Below are positions 12,085 through 23,967 of a DNA stretch of 64,000 nucleotides, in pieces. The notes under the pieces are model-generated. The model saw only the letters and a list, made by a program, of their open reading frames with translations. It was not told where the DNA came from and ran no database searches. Source of the DNA: Earliella scabrosa (lineage: Eukaryota > Basidiomycota > Agaricomycetes > Polyporales > Polyporaceae); NCBI GenBank assembly GCA_022605405.1, contig JABYQQ010000006.1:2046001-2110000 (forward strand), written 5' to 3'. How positions within the stretch are numbered: the first letter of the stretch is position 1; every line of letters starts with the position of its first letter. Made by a program: the position numbers and the translations under genes.

Positions 12085-13274
12085 ATGCTCCTACTGCTGT
12101 CAATTCCGACAATATCTGAAGCGATATTCGACCAATGTTCTGCTATGGCGTTATTACGACTAGCCAGAACATGCCGTATGGTCAACCAAGAAGTTACAGA
12201 TTATATGAGTCTGGCGTTCAACATCAATAAATCCCTATCTCGGTTTTTCCTACACCCGTCATCGTTTCGATCTCTACAAGCTCGCACTGGGACTTTGATA
12301 TCCGGCTCAACGGCTCTGCAATTCTTTGATAGGTCGTTTTATCCCGACACAGGTACCACACTTCTCTGAGATCCTGCCCCGCGTATCACTGGCGCTGATT
12401 TGTGTCTTGTGTAGGACTTGATATATTTGTTCACAAACCTCACCGTCGGGAGGTCGGCCGGTGGTTACTGGGAGCTGGCTATGACTTCGTACCAGAACCC
12501 CATCAAGATCCCGACTTCGAGATTGCAATTCTGGATGCCATCAGCACGGCAGCAGATGGCCATGGATTTCATGCGCTTGACGGGATAGCTTCTATTCTCA
12601 ACTTCGCCAAGAGCTCTCTCGAAGAGGATAAAACCATGAAAGTTCACATGATTGTTGCGGAGAACACACCGATGGAAGTGATATTGAGCACCCATTCGAG
12701 TAGGTGGTGTAGCTCGCAGTCTCAGTCACGTATTGACCCATAGTATGCTATAGCATGCATGATGAATCTCATTACTTTCAGTACCGCTTACTGTATCTTT
12801 CCCCGCGCTACGCTGGAGGGAAGACAGTCATTGCTGAGCTCCTCGACTAGGGGAATCTACCGGAACCGTGGACAGGCGTTAAAGAAGTACAAGAACCGTG
12901 GTTTCGATGTTTTATTCTCAGTGCCGGTGCATACGTCTCCACTTGGACAGCCCTCTTTTCCACTTGGTTGGCGATGGCTGGATGACAAACACACCTGGAC
13001 AATGCCACTTGACATGGCTGGGGTTGACGCTCCGGTGACGATTACAATCCAACAGGCCCGCCCCCTAACTCATGATCCATCAACAATCTGTAACTGGAAT
13101 ATGCAATACGGGAGATTGAGAGGAGCGGTCATCAAGTTAAATGTCATCAAGAGCGACCTATTACGCTACAAGTATATTCTGAGCGATGAAGATATCACTC
13201 AATACCTTACATGCTTCATGGCCAATCTATTTCGACAGGAGGGGAATGATTTGTATGCTGCTATCACATTGTGA
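12085..13274 (+). CDS. Unknown protein of F-box-associated agaricomycete type
   Basis: Three exons, 12085-12352, 12415-12703 and 12782-13274, splice through introns gtacca..gtag and gtggtg..tcag to give an uninterrupted 349-aa protein. The N-terminus (MLLLLSIPTISEAIFDQCSA then LLRLARTCRMVN) has the hydrophobic helix plus ARTCR pattern of an F-box-like helix bundle. The C-terminal part contains TAYCIFPRATLEGRQSLLSS, KYKNRGFDVLF and HTWTMPLDMAGV with spaced Trp residues. This arrangement is seen in large families of uncharacterised agaricomycete proteins. I infer a protein-interaction role and no enzyme function. Exon phases sum to a multiple of three. Confidence 0.6.
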
Positions 13275-13745
13275 GCGATTTTCTCTGAGCTCCTTTGCTT
13301 GCCGATGTATCTCACATATTCATACAGCTACGATGCGTTACTTCCGGGAATTTGCAAAGAGATATTACAGTGTTGCGCAGAGCGCAAGTTGTCGTGCTTG
13401 AAGTAGAACAGAATACCACCTCTATAGTTCAGGGCATTAAATGGGACAATGTATATAGGCAGCGTGTGAATGGTACGATCTGAATCTGTGGCCACATCTA
13501 TAGCGCGCGAGGATCTTCAGATTCGATACAGGCGCCCCTCTTCCTTTCCTCGAGCTCTTCCCTCCTCCGCGATAGATGATATTCGACTTTCTATAGTAAT
13601 CATATTAGCGTGAACGTATGTATACGGAGTTCACCATCTACAGTATTATTTGCGAGAGGAATTTCCACTTTTGGTAGAGTCCTTGGCCGCGGACTATAAG
13701 TACTCGAGCTTGTCAGCTCACCCTCCACGTCGTGAGTCATCAGCC

Positions 13746-15998
13746 ATGGATACAGGCCCACTTCTGTCTGCTGAGGGCTCCTCTTTCACCCACGACCAGC
13801 TTGCATGGAACTCCTTGATCACGGTCTTGTCCACCAGGCTAAATATCCCAGGTATTCGCAGCGTGTTTAGGACATTACTCAGTAACGACTCAGTAATTTC
13901 CTATAGACTTCTCAACGCATGATGGTCTGAGCCAACTCCACCAGCAATTTGACCGGATCTATCAGACTCTCGACAGTACATTTGTCGCTGCCTACAGATA
14001 CGCCGACGAGAGCGTCATGGGGGGAATCCTCGGCATCATGGAGCAGATGTGTGCAGACGTGACACTGCTACGAAAGCTATACAATAAAGGTTAGTAATCA
14101 ACGTGTCACAACATGCACAAGGGCATACATTTGATGGTGTACTTGATCTCACATTTACAGGCTTTCTAGTCATCGTCGCCGCTGCGTTGAAGAACGGGTC
14201 AACAGCTGCGGTCTCCCTCCACGTTCTGGAGAAGGTCGCTCATCATGGAGGCCAGCGCATAAAGAGCAGCGTTCTGGCGTTGATTCCTGACATAATAGTA
14301 GCCCTCGGCAACCTTCCTAACGATACATCTCTCGCCAAACTCACCATCCTCACTGTCTCTCACGTCGCGCGTGGCTACTGTCCTCAGCATGACCGAAACC
14401 CGTACGACTTCGATCAACATTGCACAGAGGCAATTGCCGAATTGGCGGTGAAACTCCATCGCTCTCGTGGATCTACTTATCGCATCCTCGACATCGCCCT
14501 TGATACAATAGTGAATCTCGTTCAGACCAGTCCACGACACTTCGATGCCGCACCTACTCCCCTCAGCCTACTCATTGCATGCTTGCGAAGCGAATACCTG
14601 CCAACACGCGCCAAAGTCGCGGGGGCTCTCCTCCGGTATCCACGGGCTGAACAGCCAGCACTGCACCGGGCCTCTATCCTCCGTTTCTTCGGTGGAATGG
14701 ATGACTATTTCCCGAACCATCTGGCCCACGTCTTCGACGAGTACGGCGGCAAAATGGAGTGTGTGGTCCGCGCGCAGACCCATCTCGATTGGATATACGC
14801 CATGGGAGAGGTTCGCCACAGCAAAGATCTCCGGAAATTTGGGACGACGCTCTCACGGTTGCTACGCTTGTACGACCGCTTCATGCCTCCTCCCGGCTGG
14901 ACCTTCCGTGCGCAAATCACTCCATTGCTACCGGAACACGAGGAACGCGATTCTTGGGTTAATGATGCCCCTGATCTTACCATCCCGTTCCCCCCATCCG
15001 ACTCCGCTGCCGCGAGCCTTCCGTTTTCAGAAGGACTTGACGCATTTCCGCATTGCGCAAAGGCATTGCGCGAGAATGGCAGTCCTGAAGATCTCGATGA
15101 CGCCGATATCCTTGACATTAGCTATGCTCTGCTCGACGGTGACCTGGATGAGGCCGTGAAACTTGCGCAGGAAGCTATCAAACGGAACCCCCATCTCACA
15201 TACGCTCACTACGTATCAAGTCTCGGAGATGATCCAGAGGCCTCCCTGTCGGCCGCGGAGAGAGGAATGTCTTGCACGGACGTCACCGTCTTCGAGCGTT
15301 GTCAAATGCTGTGGGCAATGTCGATGTCCTGTATCCGAGAGGGCCTACCTACAACCGGTGAGGCGCGATCAAGCAAAACACTGTCGGAGGAAAGCCGTCT
15401 CAAGTTCTTGCGCCGTGGTTTACACGCTACCCGCACTTACTTGGAGGTGGCTCCACCCGATGCCCGGCACATGCTGTCGATGCTCGGATGGTATGTCCTC
15501 CTCGACATCATCTTGCGAGGTCCGGCAATCCAGAATGTTCTCGACGATTTCACGGTTAGTCCACATGCATATATTTCGATCACCCGTTCTGACCCTGACA
15601 CAGGATATTCGCACGCATATCGATGTCTCGAGCCAACTGATGACACTGGTTGGTGACCCGTATGGTAACTGCCAGGTAGTGCATCTCGCCGCCATCCAGG
15701 TGCTTCAGAATTACGATGACAGTGCTCGAGTATGGGGATCAATGGTAAGACGATTCGACACCCAATACGAAGAGCGCCGTGGCTCTACAGGAAATCGTCA
15801 ATACCTGTGCTCCTGGTGCAAGCAGCCTCTCTCGGTCCTGCGCAAGTGTACTGGCTGTAGGATCACTAGGTGCACAGCACTCTACATGAGCAGGAAGGAG
15901 ATTGACACTCGAGATTTGCCAGATACTGCGATACAGTCTGCCAGGCGGGCCACTGGCCGCAGCACAAGCTAGATTGCGCAACGTGGAGAGATACATAA
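13746..15998 (+). CDS. Helical-repeat protein with C-terminal MYND zinc finger
   Basis: Five exons (13746-13851, 13907-14089, 14161-15554, 15604-15869, 15923-15998) give 674 aa with no internal stop. The start MDTGPLLSAEGSSFTHDQLA is the first ATG of the open frame. Residues about 90-250 form alpha-helical, armadillo-like sequence (VLEKVAHHGGQRIKSSVLAL, VALGNLPND). Residues about 390-470 look TPR-like (LDEAVKLAQEAIKRNPHLTY). The last 50 residues are a MYND finger: CSWC..RKCTGC..RYC..VC..GHWPQHKLDC. The finger is split by the last intron, which keeps the Arg codon in phase. MYND domains bind proline-rich peptides and the gene class is expanded in agaricomycetes. The substrate is unknown. Confidence 0.8.
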
Positions 15999-16098
15999 GA
16001 GGTGGAGCAGACACTGTGAGGTACCGGGGATTCACAACGATTATGTAACCCTCAGCGCAGCGTCACTTCCGTTCTGCATCAGTATTTAGCCACGGTCT

Positions 16099-16503
16099 TC
16101 ATGTATCATGTACAACGAGACGTGTACTCACATTGACCGCAAGTGTCATCCGAGTCCGGGCCGAAATGGAGGCTTCAAGAAGGTACGCACACTGGCACAA
16201 TATCTCCAGTACGATCTTGCGAGAATGGGGGGCAAGGTGTACGCTCTCCTCTGTAAGTAAGCTCGCTGATATGGTCCGAATTGCCTGAGTTGCTCTACCA
16301 ATCTCGTCGGACATGTCGTCGAAGCGTTGGTACAGGGAATCGAGGATAATGTTTACATCTGCCTGGACGAATTTGTGGTGATGAGGATGACCAGTGGGTT
16401 GTAGTGTGGTCAAGAACGCACCATGATGACTGGATATCGATGCCGTGAGCGGATCTAGGCACTGCATGTGCCGGTTTAATATAGGTACTTCCAGAGTGCA
16501 CAT
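16099..16503 (-). CDS. Possible small unassigned gene
   Basis: The frame includes NIILDSLYQRFDDMSDEIGR and then LTEESVHLAPHSRKIVLEIL, amphipathic sequence that looks coding rather than random. Possible 5' exons lie upstream to about 16700. No family recognised; start and exon borders are not resolved. Confidence 0.3.
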   Translation of the reverse strand: MCTLEVPILNRHMQCLDPLTASISSHHGAFLTTLQPTGHPHHHKFVQADVNIILDSLYQRFDDMSDEIGRATQAIRTISASLLTEESVHLAPHSRKIVLEILCQCAYLLEASISARTRMTLAVNVSTRLVVHDT

Positions 16504-16969
16504 CGCGGATGGTCGTTATGTTCGCATTGCCGCATACGGAAAGCACTATCCCTGGTCCAACTCACAGCTGTCTCGCCTATGACCAAATTCTGGGAGTCTT
16601 GGATCACTTGAGCTGGGCAGGAGGTGTCCAAGATGACGACGCAGATATGTGGAAGACGAAGACAAAGCATTCAACGTTCGGAACCCTTCGCAAGGCCAGG
16701 TTAGTTCCTCAGCACCCACCGACCAACGCACCGCCCCGCTGGCGCCAATTTGAGAAGGCAGACAGTGATGTGCCCAACATTGACGACGCAGAGACTACGG
16801 ACGCTGTGTGTCATGCCAGTTCCGGACCACGTCCGTCCAATATCACAATCGTAGCAGACTTCGCCCACAACGTCGACTAGACTCCCGTTAGAGAGATAGG
16901 AGTTCAACGCGGGTTCATTCCACCGCGTCCGCGATGCGGAGTATCATTCGTAGTGCGATAGGAGGCGCA

Positions 16970-17760
16970 TGGTGCTCAGATCACGACATGCGCGTCTAGC
17001 GTCGTCCACAACCTCGGAGGCAGCCTGTAACAATCGGGGCCAGTATAGCTCACGACGCGGGACAAAACGGGACGTCCGGAAGCTCACCAAAGAAAGAAAG
17101 ACAGACAAACAAGCTGACCGAATGAGCTCACGCCTGATGGAACTCGGAGCCAGTAGTCGCGTCGCAGCCATTGACACGGCCTGAGCCACGCCTGAAAGGG
17201 AAATGTCCTGTAGAAGAACAGCGCGTCCGGCCCTGCGCAGGCGTGCGACTTGTGCCTCTCGGGGCGGATAGTCGGGTCAACGTTGACTTTCCTAGATTGG
17301 ATCCGGACCGACCGCGAGCTGCACTCGGCGCGGATGCATGCGACCAATACCACTCGGGCGTCGCAGCCATGGACACGACATGAGGAATTGCCCTGAAGAA
17401 GGAAAGCATGGCCAGCCGCGCAGACGTGCGACTTGTGCCACTCGGTTCGCAGTAGACGATCGATATCGAGATCGCGAACAGCTGCAGGCCTAGGCTCACT
17501 TGCGTTGTGCCACTCGGAGCGCGTTCGGTGATCTTGGATTAGGTATTATCCTGAAGAAGACAAGCACGGCCGGCCGCGCGCAGGCGTGCGACCCATGCCA
17601 CTCGGAGCCAGTAAGTACGTCGCAACCCGGGATGTGCCTGAACGGGAATGGTCCTGAAGGAGAGCACGGCCGGCCGGCGTGCGACTTACGCCACTCGGTT
17701 GGCAGTCTAGGCCTCCTGCGCTGTGCCACGGAACGAGTTGGCGAAGCGTGCCCAGTGAAT
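16970..17760. repeat. Degenerate direct repeats with 'gcgtgcgacttgtgccactcgg' core
   Basis: Cores related to cgtgcgacttgtgccactcgg recur near 17240, 17430, 17505, 17590 and 17680. Each is preceded by cctgaagaagg-agca-ggccggcc and followed by gagccagtag or ggttcgcagtag. Spacing is irregular, about 75-190 bp. A stray tgccactcgg copy is at 21680. Degenerate tandem or dispersed non-coding repeat. Open frames here are by-products. 16504-16969 and 17761-18016 hold nothing else I can support. Confidence 0.5.
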
Positions 17761-18016
17761 GCGGAGGTATGAGCACGGAGGACAGAAGTCGGGACTCTGA
17801 GTGTGAGGCCATGCGCCGCTTGATCATGAATGCCGAGATGCCGGGCGTCTACGAGCGCCTTGTATCCCAGATAGGCATCTTGTCGGGATCACGGCGGCGG
17901 GATTAACGCTCGATCACCTGCAGTTCGACAGCGCCGACTCTCGCTCACACCACATTCAACGCAATACATCTTGGCCGACTCTGATACATCTCGTCTATGT
18001 GTAGCATAATTCCGTC

Positions 18017-18688
18017 TCAAATACTCATGTCATCCAACAGGTCGCCGAGGTCATCAAGCTCCTTCTTTTTTTTTTTTTGGTGGAGCGCATTTTGCCCTGA
18101 GCTACATTGGTCCCCGCAGGGCATGTCGTATAGCTCCGCTAACGAGAGTTATGCAGGCGCGCTGATAACATACCCAGGGGCCCCGTTATCAAGCTCCTTC
18201 TTCATGAGCGCGAACTGCACCTGCAACGCCTCAAAGCGGTCCATCATCCCAACCATCTTAGTCCCAAACACCGTGCCGCGCACCATGTCAGCGCCCTCCT
18301 CTCGCTGCACGAGAGCTTGTAAGGTCTCTGTGAGCGTGTCATCGGTGAGCACATCCCCATAGACTCATACCTACTCACCGAGATTATTCGGCGGTGTTTG
18401 CGCCTCTTGCCCGTCTGCATCGGTGCTGGCCTGAGCTGCATGCGCAGCCTGGTCGGGCGCGACTTTGTCGGGCGCGATCTGGACCAACCACTGCCAGAAT
18501 CTGGGGGTGCGACGTTCGACTCATGCTGCTAGCAGCTCCGAGTCTTTGAGATGGACGACTCACCCGTGCGCGCGCTGCTGTAGTTCGTCCTCCGTCTCGG
18601 CATTGACGTGTACGCTGCCGTTCGACATGATCGCGGTGAGGGCGGTGATCAAAGCGCGCACTTTGTCAGTCGTGGCGGAGTACATCAT
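18017..18688 (-). pseudogene. Small unassigned gene interrupted by a retroposed insert
   Basis: Reading from 18688: MMYSATTDKVRALITALTAI then SNGSVHVNAETEDELQQRA and a gtgagt donor. After a ccag acceptor comes FWQWLVQIAPDKVAPDQAAH to TPPNNL. A second intron ends cacag. The last exon reads ETLQALVQREEGADMVRGTV, then MMDRFEALQVQFALMKKELD. Here a 120-bp insert (18068-18187) with a 15-bp target duplication breaks the frame. Skipping it, the frame would continue DLGDLLDDMSI and stop at 18017. With the insert the protein ends in a foreign tail (NGAPGYVISAPA) with stop at 18149. The product is small and helical, possibly coiled-coil; family unknown. The altered tail may still allow function, so 'pseudogene' means a changed C-terminus rather than proven loss. 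Confidence 0.55.
18068..18187 (-). mobile_element. Retroposed 107-bp sequence with poly(A) tail and 15-bp target duplication
   Basis: The direct repeat 'atcaagctccttctt' occurs at 18053-18067 and 18188-18202. Between them is a T run (poly(A) on the minus strand) plus about 107 bp of unrelated sequence. A tail next to a long perfect target duplication is the signature of LINE-type target-primed reverse transcription. No Pol III B-box is seen, so the source could be a truncated transcript or a short non-tRNA SINE. Confidence 0.75.
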
Positions 18689-19353
18689 CTAAGGCTTGGT
18701 GGCGGCCACCTCTGTTAACTGTATGTTAGTGCTAACAGAGCTTGTGAACATCGGGTATTTCTGCTTCTGACTAAACTTTACCCAGTATTACCCTGCGCCC
18801 GCTCCACCGCACGCGGCGCGGCCACGGCTGGATGTCCAGTTCAAACCAGGGGGTGATGCGCTCCTTATACCAGAGCATCGATGGCGTATCTCATCGTTCG
18901 CATTCGTGAACACCCCGCCCCGTTCGGAACTGATGAGGTCTCGGGTCTCCATCGCAGACATTTGTCGTCTTCTTGTATCTGCAGCGGTCATCCACGCAAC
19001 CTTTGTATGCCCCGCTGACCCTTGTCTGCGCATCATCACTTGCCGAATGCTTTGGAACTACCGGGAAGGCTTCCTCCGCCCAATATTACGGTATGATCCA
19101 TGTTTTGAGTTACATTCTGCCTCTAACCCACTGCAGGCGCGTACAGGACGCAATATGGAACACATTGATCTATACGGCGACTCTGATGGGAGGGGACCAC
19201 CTGGGACGGTCATATGAGCTTGGTAACGGAATGCTATAGCTTCCAACTATGGAGCATATGATCGGGTGGGTGGGTGCGTGAGTTCCGTTTGCGCTTGTAT
19301 TTTGTGACACGATTAGGCTGACGGTAGCCAGGTTGTCCATGTCAGGTGCAGAA
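18689..19353. other. No supported gene
   Basis: Short frames only. Possible exons of the neighbouring minus-strand gene (near 19170-19350) cannot be joined with confidence. Confidence 0.3.
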
Positions 19354-20039
19354 TTACCCAAGAAGAGCAACCGAGCTCACCTGCAGGAAATGATATCGTA
19401 TGGGGGTTGTCGTGCATGGCTGTTGAGGTTCCTCGGCAGAGGATGCGTCGCTTTCTAGCAAACACGGAGGTTGCATCGAGTCGGGGATGTCGCCCGGGAG
19501 TACCACGATATCGTCCGGTTGGATTATTGCTGCTGAGGAAGAGGTGCGGGATGAGGCGTTTGGAGCATCCTGGGGCTGTATCACCTCGTCAACCGTCTCC
19601 AGCACGTCTTCCATGTCTTCAATGACCGCGGCTAACTGAGTGTTATGACCGACTGTCGTAACATCTCCAGAGCCCAGGACAGGCAAGGTGTCTGCGGGGG
19701 GCACAGTGTTGATGCCATCACTGCCCAGCTGCGAGTCCCGGTCGTCGAGGAGGTCGCTGACCAGCTGCGAGTCCCGGTCGTCGATGTCGTCGCTGACCAG
19801 CTGCGAGTCCCGGTCGTCGATGTCGTCACTAACCAGCTGCGAGTCCCGGTCGTCGATGTCGTCGCTGACCAGCTGCCACAACCCTTCGTGAAACCCTGAC
19901 TCCACGCCAGAGCAGAGATCGACTTACCACCTGCACAGGCGATGCTGCCGAAGACGCCGCAGAGAGTCCCATCTGACTTGCACGTCTCACTTCGAAGTGG
20001 AAGTACGAATTGAAGCCTCGGGATTGGTGTATACCCCAA
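19354..20039 (-). CDS. Acidic protein with 12-residue tandem repeats, unassigned
   Basis: From 20039 the frame MGYTPIPRLQFVLPLRSETC to GSIACAG ends at a gtaagt donor near 19925. After a gcag acceptor near 19875 it continues into about four tandem copies of SDDIDDRDSQLV, encoded by a 36-bp DNA repeat. An acidic Ser/Gln/Pro-rich stretch follows (VIEDMEDVLETVDEVIQPQD). A donor gtgagc follows HFLQ near 19380. The gene is probably longer at both ends. The repeats are in register with the codon frame, which supports coding. No family recognised. Confidence 0.4.
19722..19876. repeat. 36-bp minisatellite, about four copies
   Basis: The unit contains ctgaccagctgcgagtcccg followed by gtcgtcgatgtcgtcg. 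Copies start about every 36 bp and are nearly identical except the leftmost, which has a gaggaggtcg variant. The period is a multiple of three and lies inside the minus-strand frame described above. Confidence 0.8.
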
Positions 20040-20515
20040 CGAAACCGCTGACCCTGTCGAGGTTGAGAGGATGCTGCGTCAAGGGAGTGTTGGGCATGCC
20101 GTCACTTACACGGTGACTTGCAAGAGACATAAGCGGATTGGCGTGTTCCAGGAATCGCGTCTCTGTGACTGCGTAGTAGTATAGAGAACCTCCGTCGACC
20201 TGTTTTCTGTTATAGGACTTGGGAACGTCGTGCCGTCCGAGCTTCTCAGACTAGCCCTCTATAGGATATGCGTGGATCGGGACACATCTCGATCGAGTAC
20301 AAACGATCGGGAGCCAATTGGGCATTGCCGTATCTGGGTACAGACAGACGTTCGAGAAGCCATGCAAGATCCTTTTCATGATCACTGGCCATGGCAAGAC
20401 ATCCGAGTGGCACATGGCAGAACTAACTGCGCACGCATGCATTGTTCTCAACCGCGCTCGCTCCGAGTTTGTACACTCCAACACTGAATACACGTCCAAA
20501 TTCCTATGGTACTGG
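20040..20515. other. No supported gene
   Basis: Only short overlapping frames, no motifs. Confidence 0.3.
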
Positions 20516-21117
20516 TCAAAGCCCAGAAGTTGACACCCAGTCGGCATGCCGCTCGAGTAACACCTTACGCTCCTCATTCAGGTACGTCAGGACCATCTGG
20601 ACGGCATCCAGCTGTATCTTGAGGTGCTCCTCGTTTATCTCAAGAGCACGACGGAGCACAGACGCGGCGTCTGGGGTCATGGTGGAGAGATCATCGAAAG
20701 GAACGCTACCGGACTGGAAGGCGTACAACCATGAGATTAAGATCGACTGGGAAACGCGCATAAATCACTCACCATGGGGCGACCGTTGTGATCGAGGAGG
20801 ACCCGCAGGGTGGCGACGAGAAGGGCGATGCCTGCGTCAGCGTGCGCCATACGCAAGGCATCGTACTCCACTGCGTCGTTGTCCGAGTTCTCCGAGTGCT
20901 GGCGAAGAGAGGACGGGATGTAGGAGCTCGGCGTAGGGGACAGGGATGCACGATAGACACTCACCTTCAACGTGATGTGAGACAAGATCCGGTGAGCCGC
21001 CTCCCTGAAATCGCGCTTCGCCCTGATCCAGTCTGTCAAGTCCTCGGGAGCGACCTCTGAGTGCTGGCCGCGAGTCGAGCTCTCGTTGGAGACAGCGTGA
21101 CGCTGGGAATCGACCAT
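20516..21117 (-). CDS. Unassigned 158-aa helical protein
   Basis: Three exons in minus orientation, 21117-20965, 20898-20773 and 20713-20516, are joined by two introns with gtgagt donors and ccag acceptors. Each exon length is a multiple of three and there is no internal stop. The product starts MVDSQRHAVSNESSTRGQHS, continues WIRAKRDFREAAHRILSHIT and DALRMAHADAGIALLVATLR, and ends LNEERKVLLERHADWVSTSG. It is almost entirely helical with hydrophobic heptads. No domain recognised. Clean splicing argues for a real gene. Confidence 0.65.
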
Positions 21118-21814
21118 GGGGGCCGGCTGTCTGCTGGCTTGCTGGCGAGGCGGGAAGCTGACGTCGCCGGTAGCTTGTCAGTAGTAGTTCGTATTGGTGA
21201 AGGCAAACACATACTCTCTAGCGGGAGGGTGAGATTCGCTGTACATCGCTGCGACGGTGGAGGTTTGGGTTGCGTTCCAAGGGGACGGAGGGCGAGTGCG
21301 AGTGGCACCAGGTCGAGCACGCGCGCGTGATACGGGCCGCGGACATCGCGCTGGTGTTCAAGACGGAAACTGCCATATTGGGGCCGGGTATCCTTTGGGG
21401 GAGTTGGTAGGTTGGACGTAGCAGTACAAGTCCAGGACCTCCATCGAGCACAGGCGTGCACACGGAGCTTGTATGCGAGAATGTTGGTGACGCGAGGTTC
21501 AGTAGGGTGTCGTTAGACAGCTCTGCGCGCCGCGCGCAACGGTTGAGAGTCGGACAGAGCCGGACCGGCACAGCGAGATCTTCGCGATCGCCAGATCTTG
21601 GTAATCCTTCTCACGACCATATCCGGACATTGCCTCGTCTGTGGAGTTGCGCATGCATGCGCACGTCCCTCGCGCTGTGCCACTCGGTTTTGCCCCCTGC
21701 TGCTGTATCTTCACTTGAACTTCTAGATCACGGTCGCAAGATGTCTAGTATAACAGCTCACCGCGCACTAGTCTATCGACTGCCGACTCGACGGGAGCTA
21801 CCCCCGGAACGACC
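21118..21814. other. Intergenic region
   Basis: Open frames on both strands are short and motif-free. A copy of the tgccactcgg repeat core lies at 21680. Confidence 0.3.
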
Positions 21815-22584
21815 ATGGCATCAACTGAGACCCGACACCCAGCAAGTCTGGTCGACCGTTCCGCCCATTCGCCCCTCATCTTGGAGCTTATCGAGCTAGG
21901 AGTGACCCGTTCATTTGTCGGTGCGTACCTCTGCCTCGCTCTACCCTTTGTCACGCTCACGGGTCGTTCCAGGGTATGTGGTCGACCGGGTGATGGACAT
22001 GGTCGACTCAGCTCTACGTATACCTCCTTCCCATAATCCACCTCCTCGAGTTTCTCGCCGTTTAGAGCGGCTGAACTTCTCCCGCTTTGTTGGCGTTGTC
22101 CTCCAAAAGGCCCGCATCAATGTTCCCGTCCTCCTCGTGGCACTCGTGTACCTCGCCAGAGCGCAACCCCGCACGCTCATCTCTCACAAGCAGTGGGCGA
22201 ACGAGCGCGTCTTCCTGGGCGCGTTGATAGTCACGCAAAAGGTGAGTAGCCGTGCTCTATCGCGTCGTTCCACACCTCACCTGGTCCCGTCATGACCAGT
22301 ATACGAACGACCATTACATCAAGAACGCTCACTGGTCGTTCTATACGTCCCTCTTTTCCACGCGCGACATCGGTGTCATGGAGCGCGAGTTCCTCGGGGT
22401 CCTGAATTACGACCTCCGTGTCACCGAAGCCGACCTTCTCGCGCATTCGCCGTGCCACCTCGCCAATTCTCGCACACGGCGTGGATGGGGATTGCCCCGC
22501 GTCCTTGCTCCGCGTCTCCCTTTGCTGCGGAGAGCTCACGATCGGCGTCGACGAACACGGTCTGCCCACGCCGTCCATAGTTGA
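21815..22584 (+). CDS. Cyclin, Pho80/PCL-type
   Basis: Exons 21815-21920, 21973-22241 and 22300-22584 splice in phase to 219 aa. MASTETRHPASLVDRSAHSP leads to the cyclin box: INVPVLLVALVYLARAQP, WANERVFLGALIVTQK, YTNDHYIKNAHWSFYTSLFS, REFLGVLNYDLRVTEADLL. The order and the short N-terminus fit the PCL/Pho80 group that partners Pho85-like CDKs, as is usual for single-box fungal cyclins. After the box the frame becomes Arg-rich (GWGLPRVLAPRLPLLRRAHD). A second frame stays open to 22621, so the exact C-terminus is uncertain. Both introns have standard borders. Confidence 0.75.
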
Positions 22585-23967
22585 TCGTTCCGATGCTGTT
22601 TGTAGATCTCGTCGCGAATGAAAGTGTCTGTTGTCACGCTCCCTATGATCCCAGACCCTGTCCGATTGTGTTCAGCATCCAGTGTAGCGGCACTTCAGAG
22701 ACGGCGCAGCTCCCAAATACCTCGCTGAATCGCCGATAGCACTGTAGTTCCAGGTAAATCCTCATTTTCTTTGCGTCTCAACACATTCGTTCACATTTGA
22801 TCATGTCCAGACGCCTGCTGCCCACCGAGGGCCCTCTGCTCGGAGTATAGACCTCATCCACGCAGTCCGCACTGCATCTAGCACGCAAATTGGCGAACCC
22901 ATTCGTCGCAGGAATTCTGCGGATGAGCTACACACCCCTTGCAAGATTGACGTACGGCGTGGCTTTCAAATATCAGCCGCAGCACCACAGATGACAATAT
23001 CGTAGTCCAGGTAGTTCCAGGTAAGACCGTATTGTCTTTTACCGCTTCGCGTTCTCTTGAGATGACTTATCAACCGTCCTACGTCTCTTGCCGCCAGCCC
23101 TCACCCCCCTCGATCTCCCGAGCTCCTTTGCAAGTTCAATATCTCTAGCAATAGATCGCTCTAGGAGTGTCGCGAGAATCTCCGCATCTTGTCTGGTGTT
23201 GCGAAGCTGACGATGTTGCAGATGCCAGGTTTCGTGCCTCGTATCTCTTTGCAGTTGGTGTAAAGGACCGACAATGCTCCAGAAAGTCTTCACATCAAGG
23301 AAGCGAACTTGCAGTTGCTCGGAGCAATACGTCCATCTTAGGAGCAGTGTCGCCTTTCATACACTCAGTAGACTGATCTGATGAAACGGCGTGGGGCGCA
23401 CCTCACTACTTTCTAGGTCGTGGAAGTTCCTATCGATAGGGATGATCTTGCAGCCCCATTCGCCGGTGAGTGTGAGCTCGTCTATATCGTCAACCGCGTC
23501 AGTATCCTGACAAAACATCTAGACTAGCACTAGGTCACCTCGCACATTCTACGTGTCCGCGGCGAAGATAGGCCGAGCAAGGCACCCATCTACCTTCGAC
23601 GTTCACATCACAAGGAGCTGGCCCTCCTGTGAGAGGAATCTCGAGCTCGTGACTGTGGCACTTCCTGTCACATGCTGAGGTCTACGCGAGCACACTTGAG
23701 TGGTACGCACGGTGTCGTTGTCATACGAGGGTACTTCGTGAGCTGACGGTAAGGGGGAGTATACATTCAGCTGAATGTCGCTTACATTATATACAACTAT
23801 CTCGTCCTAAATGGAGCATTGCCCGAATCTGACTCGATCCAAAGACGGTCATGAATACAAGTATATATATGCCGATACCAGGTAATACTTTGCTTGGTCA
23901 CGTCGTAGTGCGATCGTCTCCAGTCGCTTATATAGCAAGGCGACGCCAGGCAACTCGGTCCCTCGCT
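22585..23967. other. Mostly non-coding; one weak minus-strand frame
   Basis: An 84-codon minus frame at 23039-23293 (RQDAEILATLLERSIARDIE, basic end GKRRRTVD) might be a gene fragment but has no supporting context. A TATA-like 'cttatatagc' at about 23927 precedes the next gene by about 40 bp. Confidence 0.35.

Noticed and set aside
16509..16880. 123-codon plus frame
   Set aside because: No recognisable motif, no splice support and a competing minus-strand reading; too weak to annotate as a gene.
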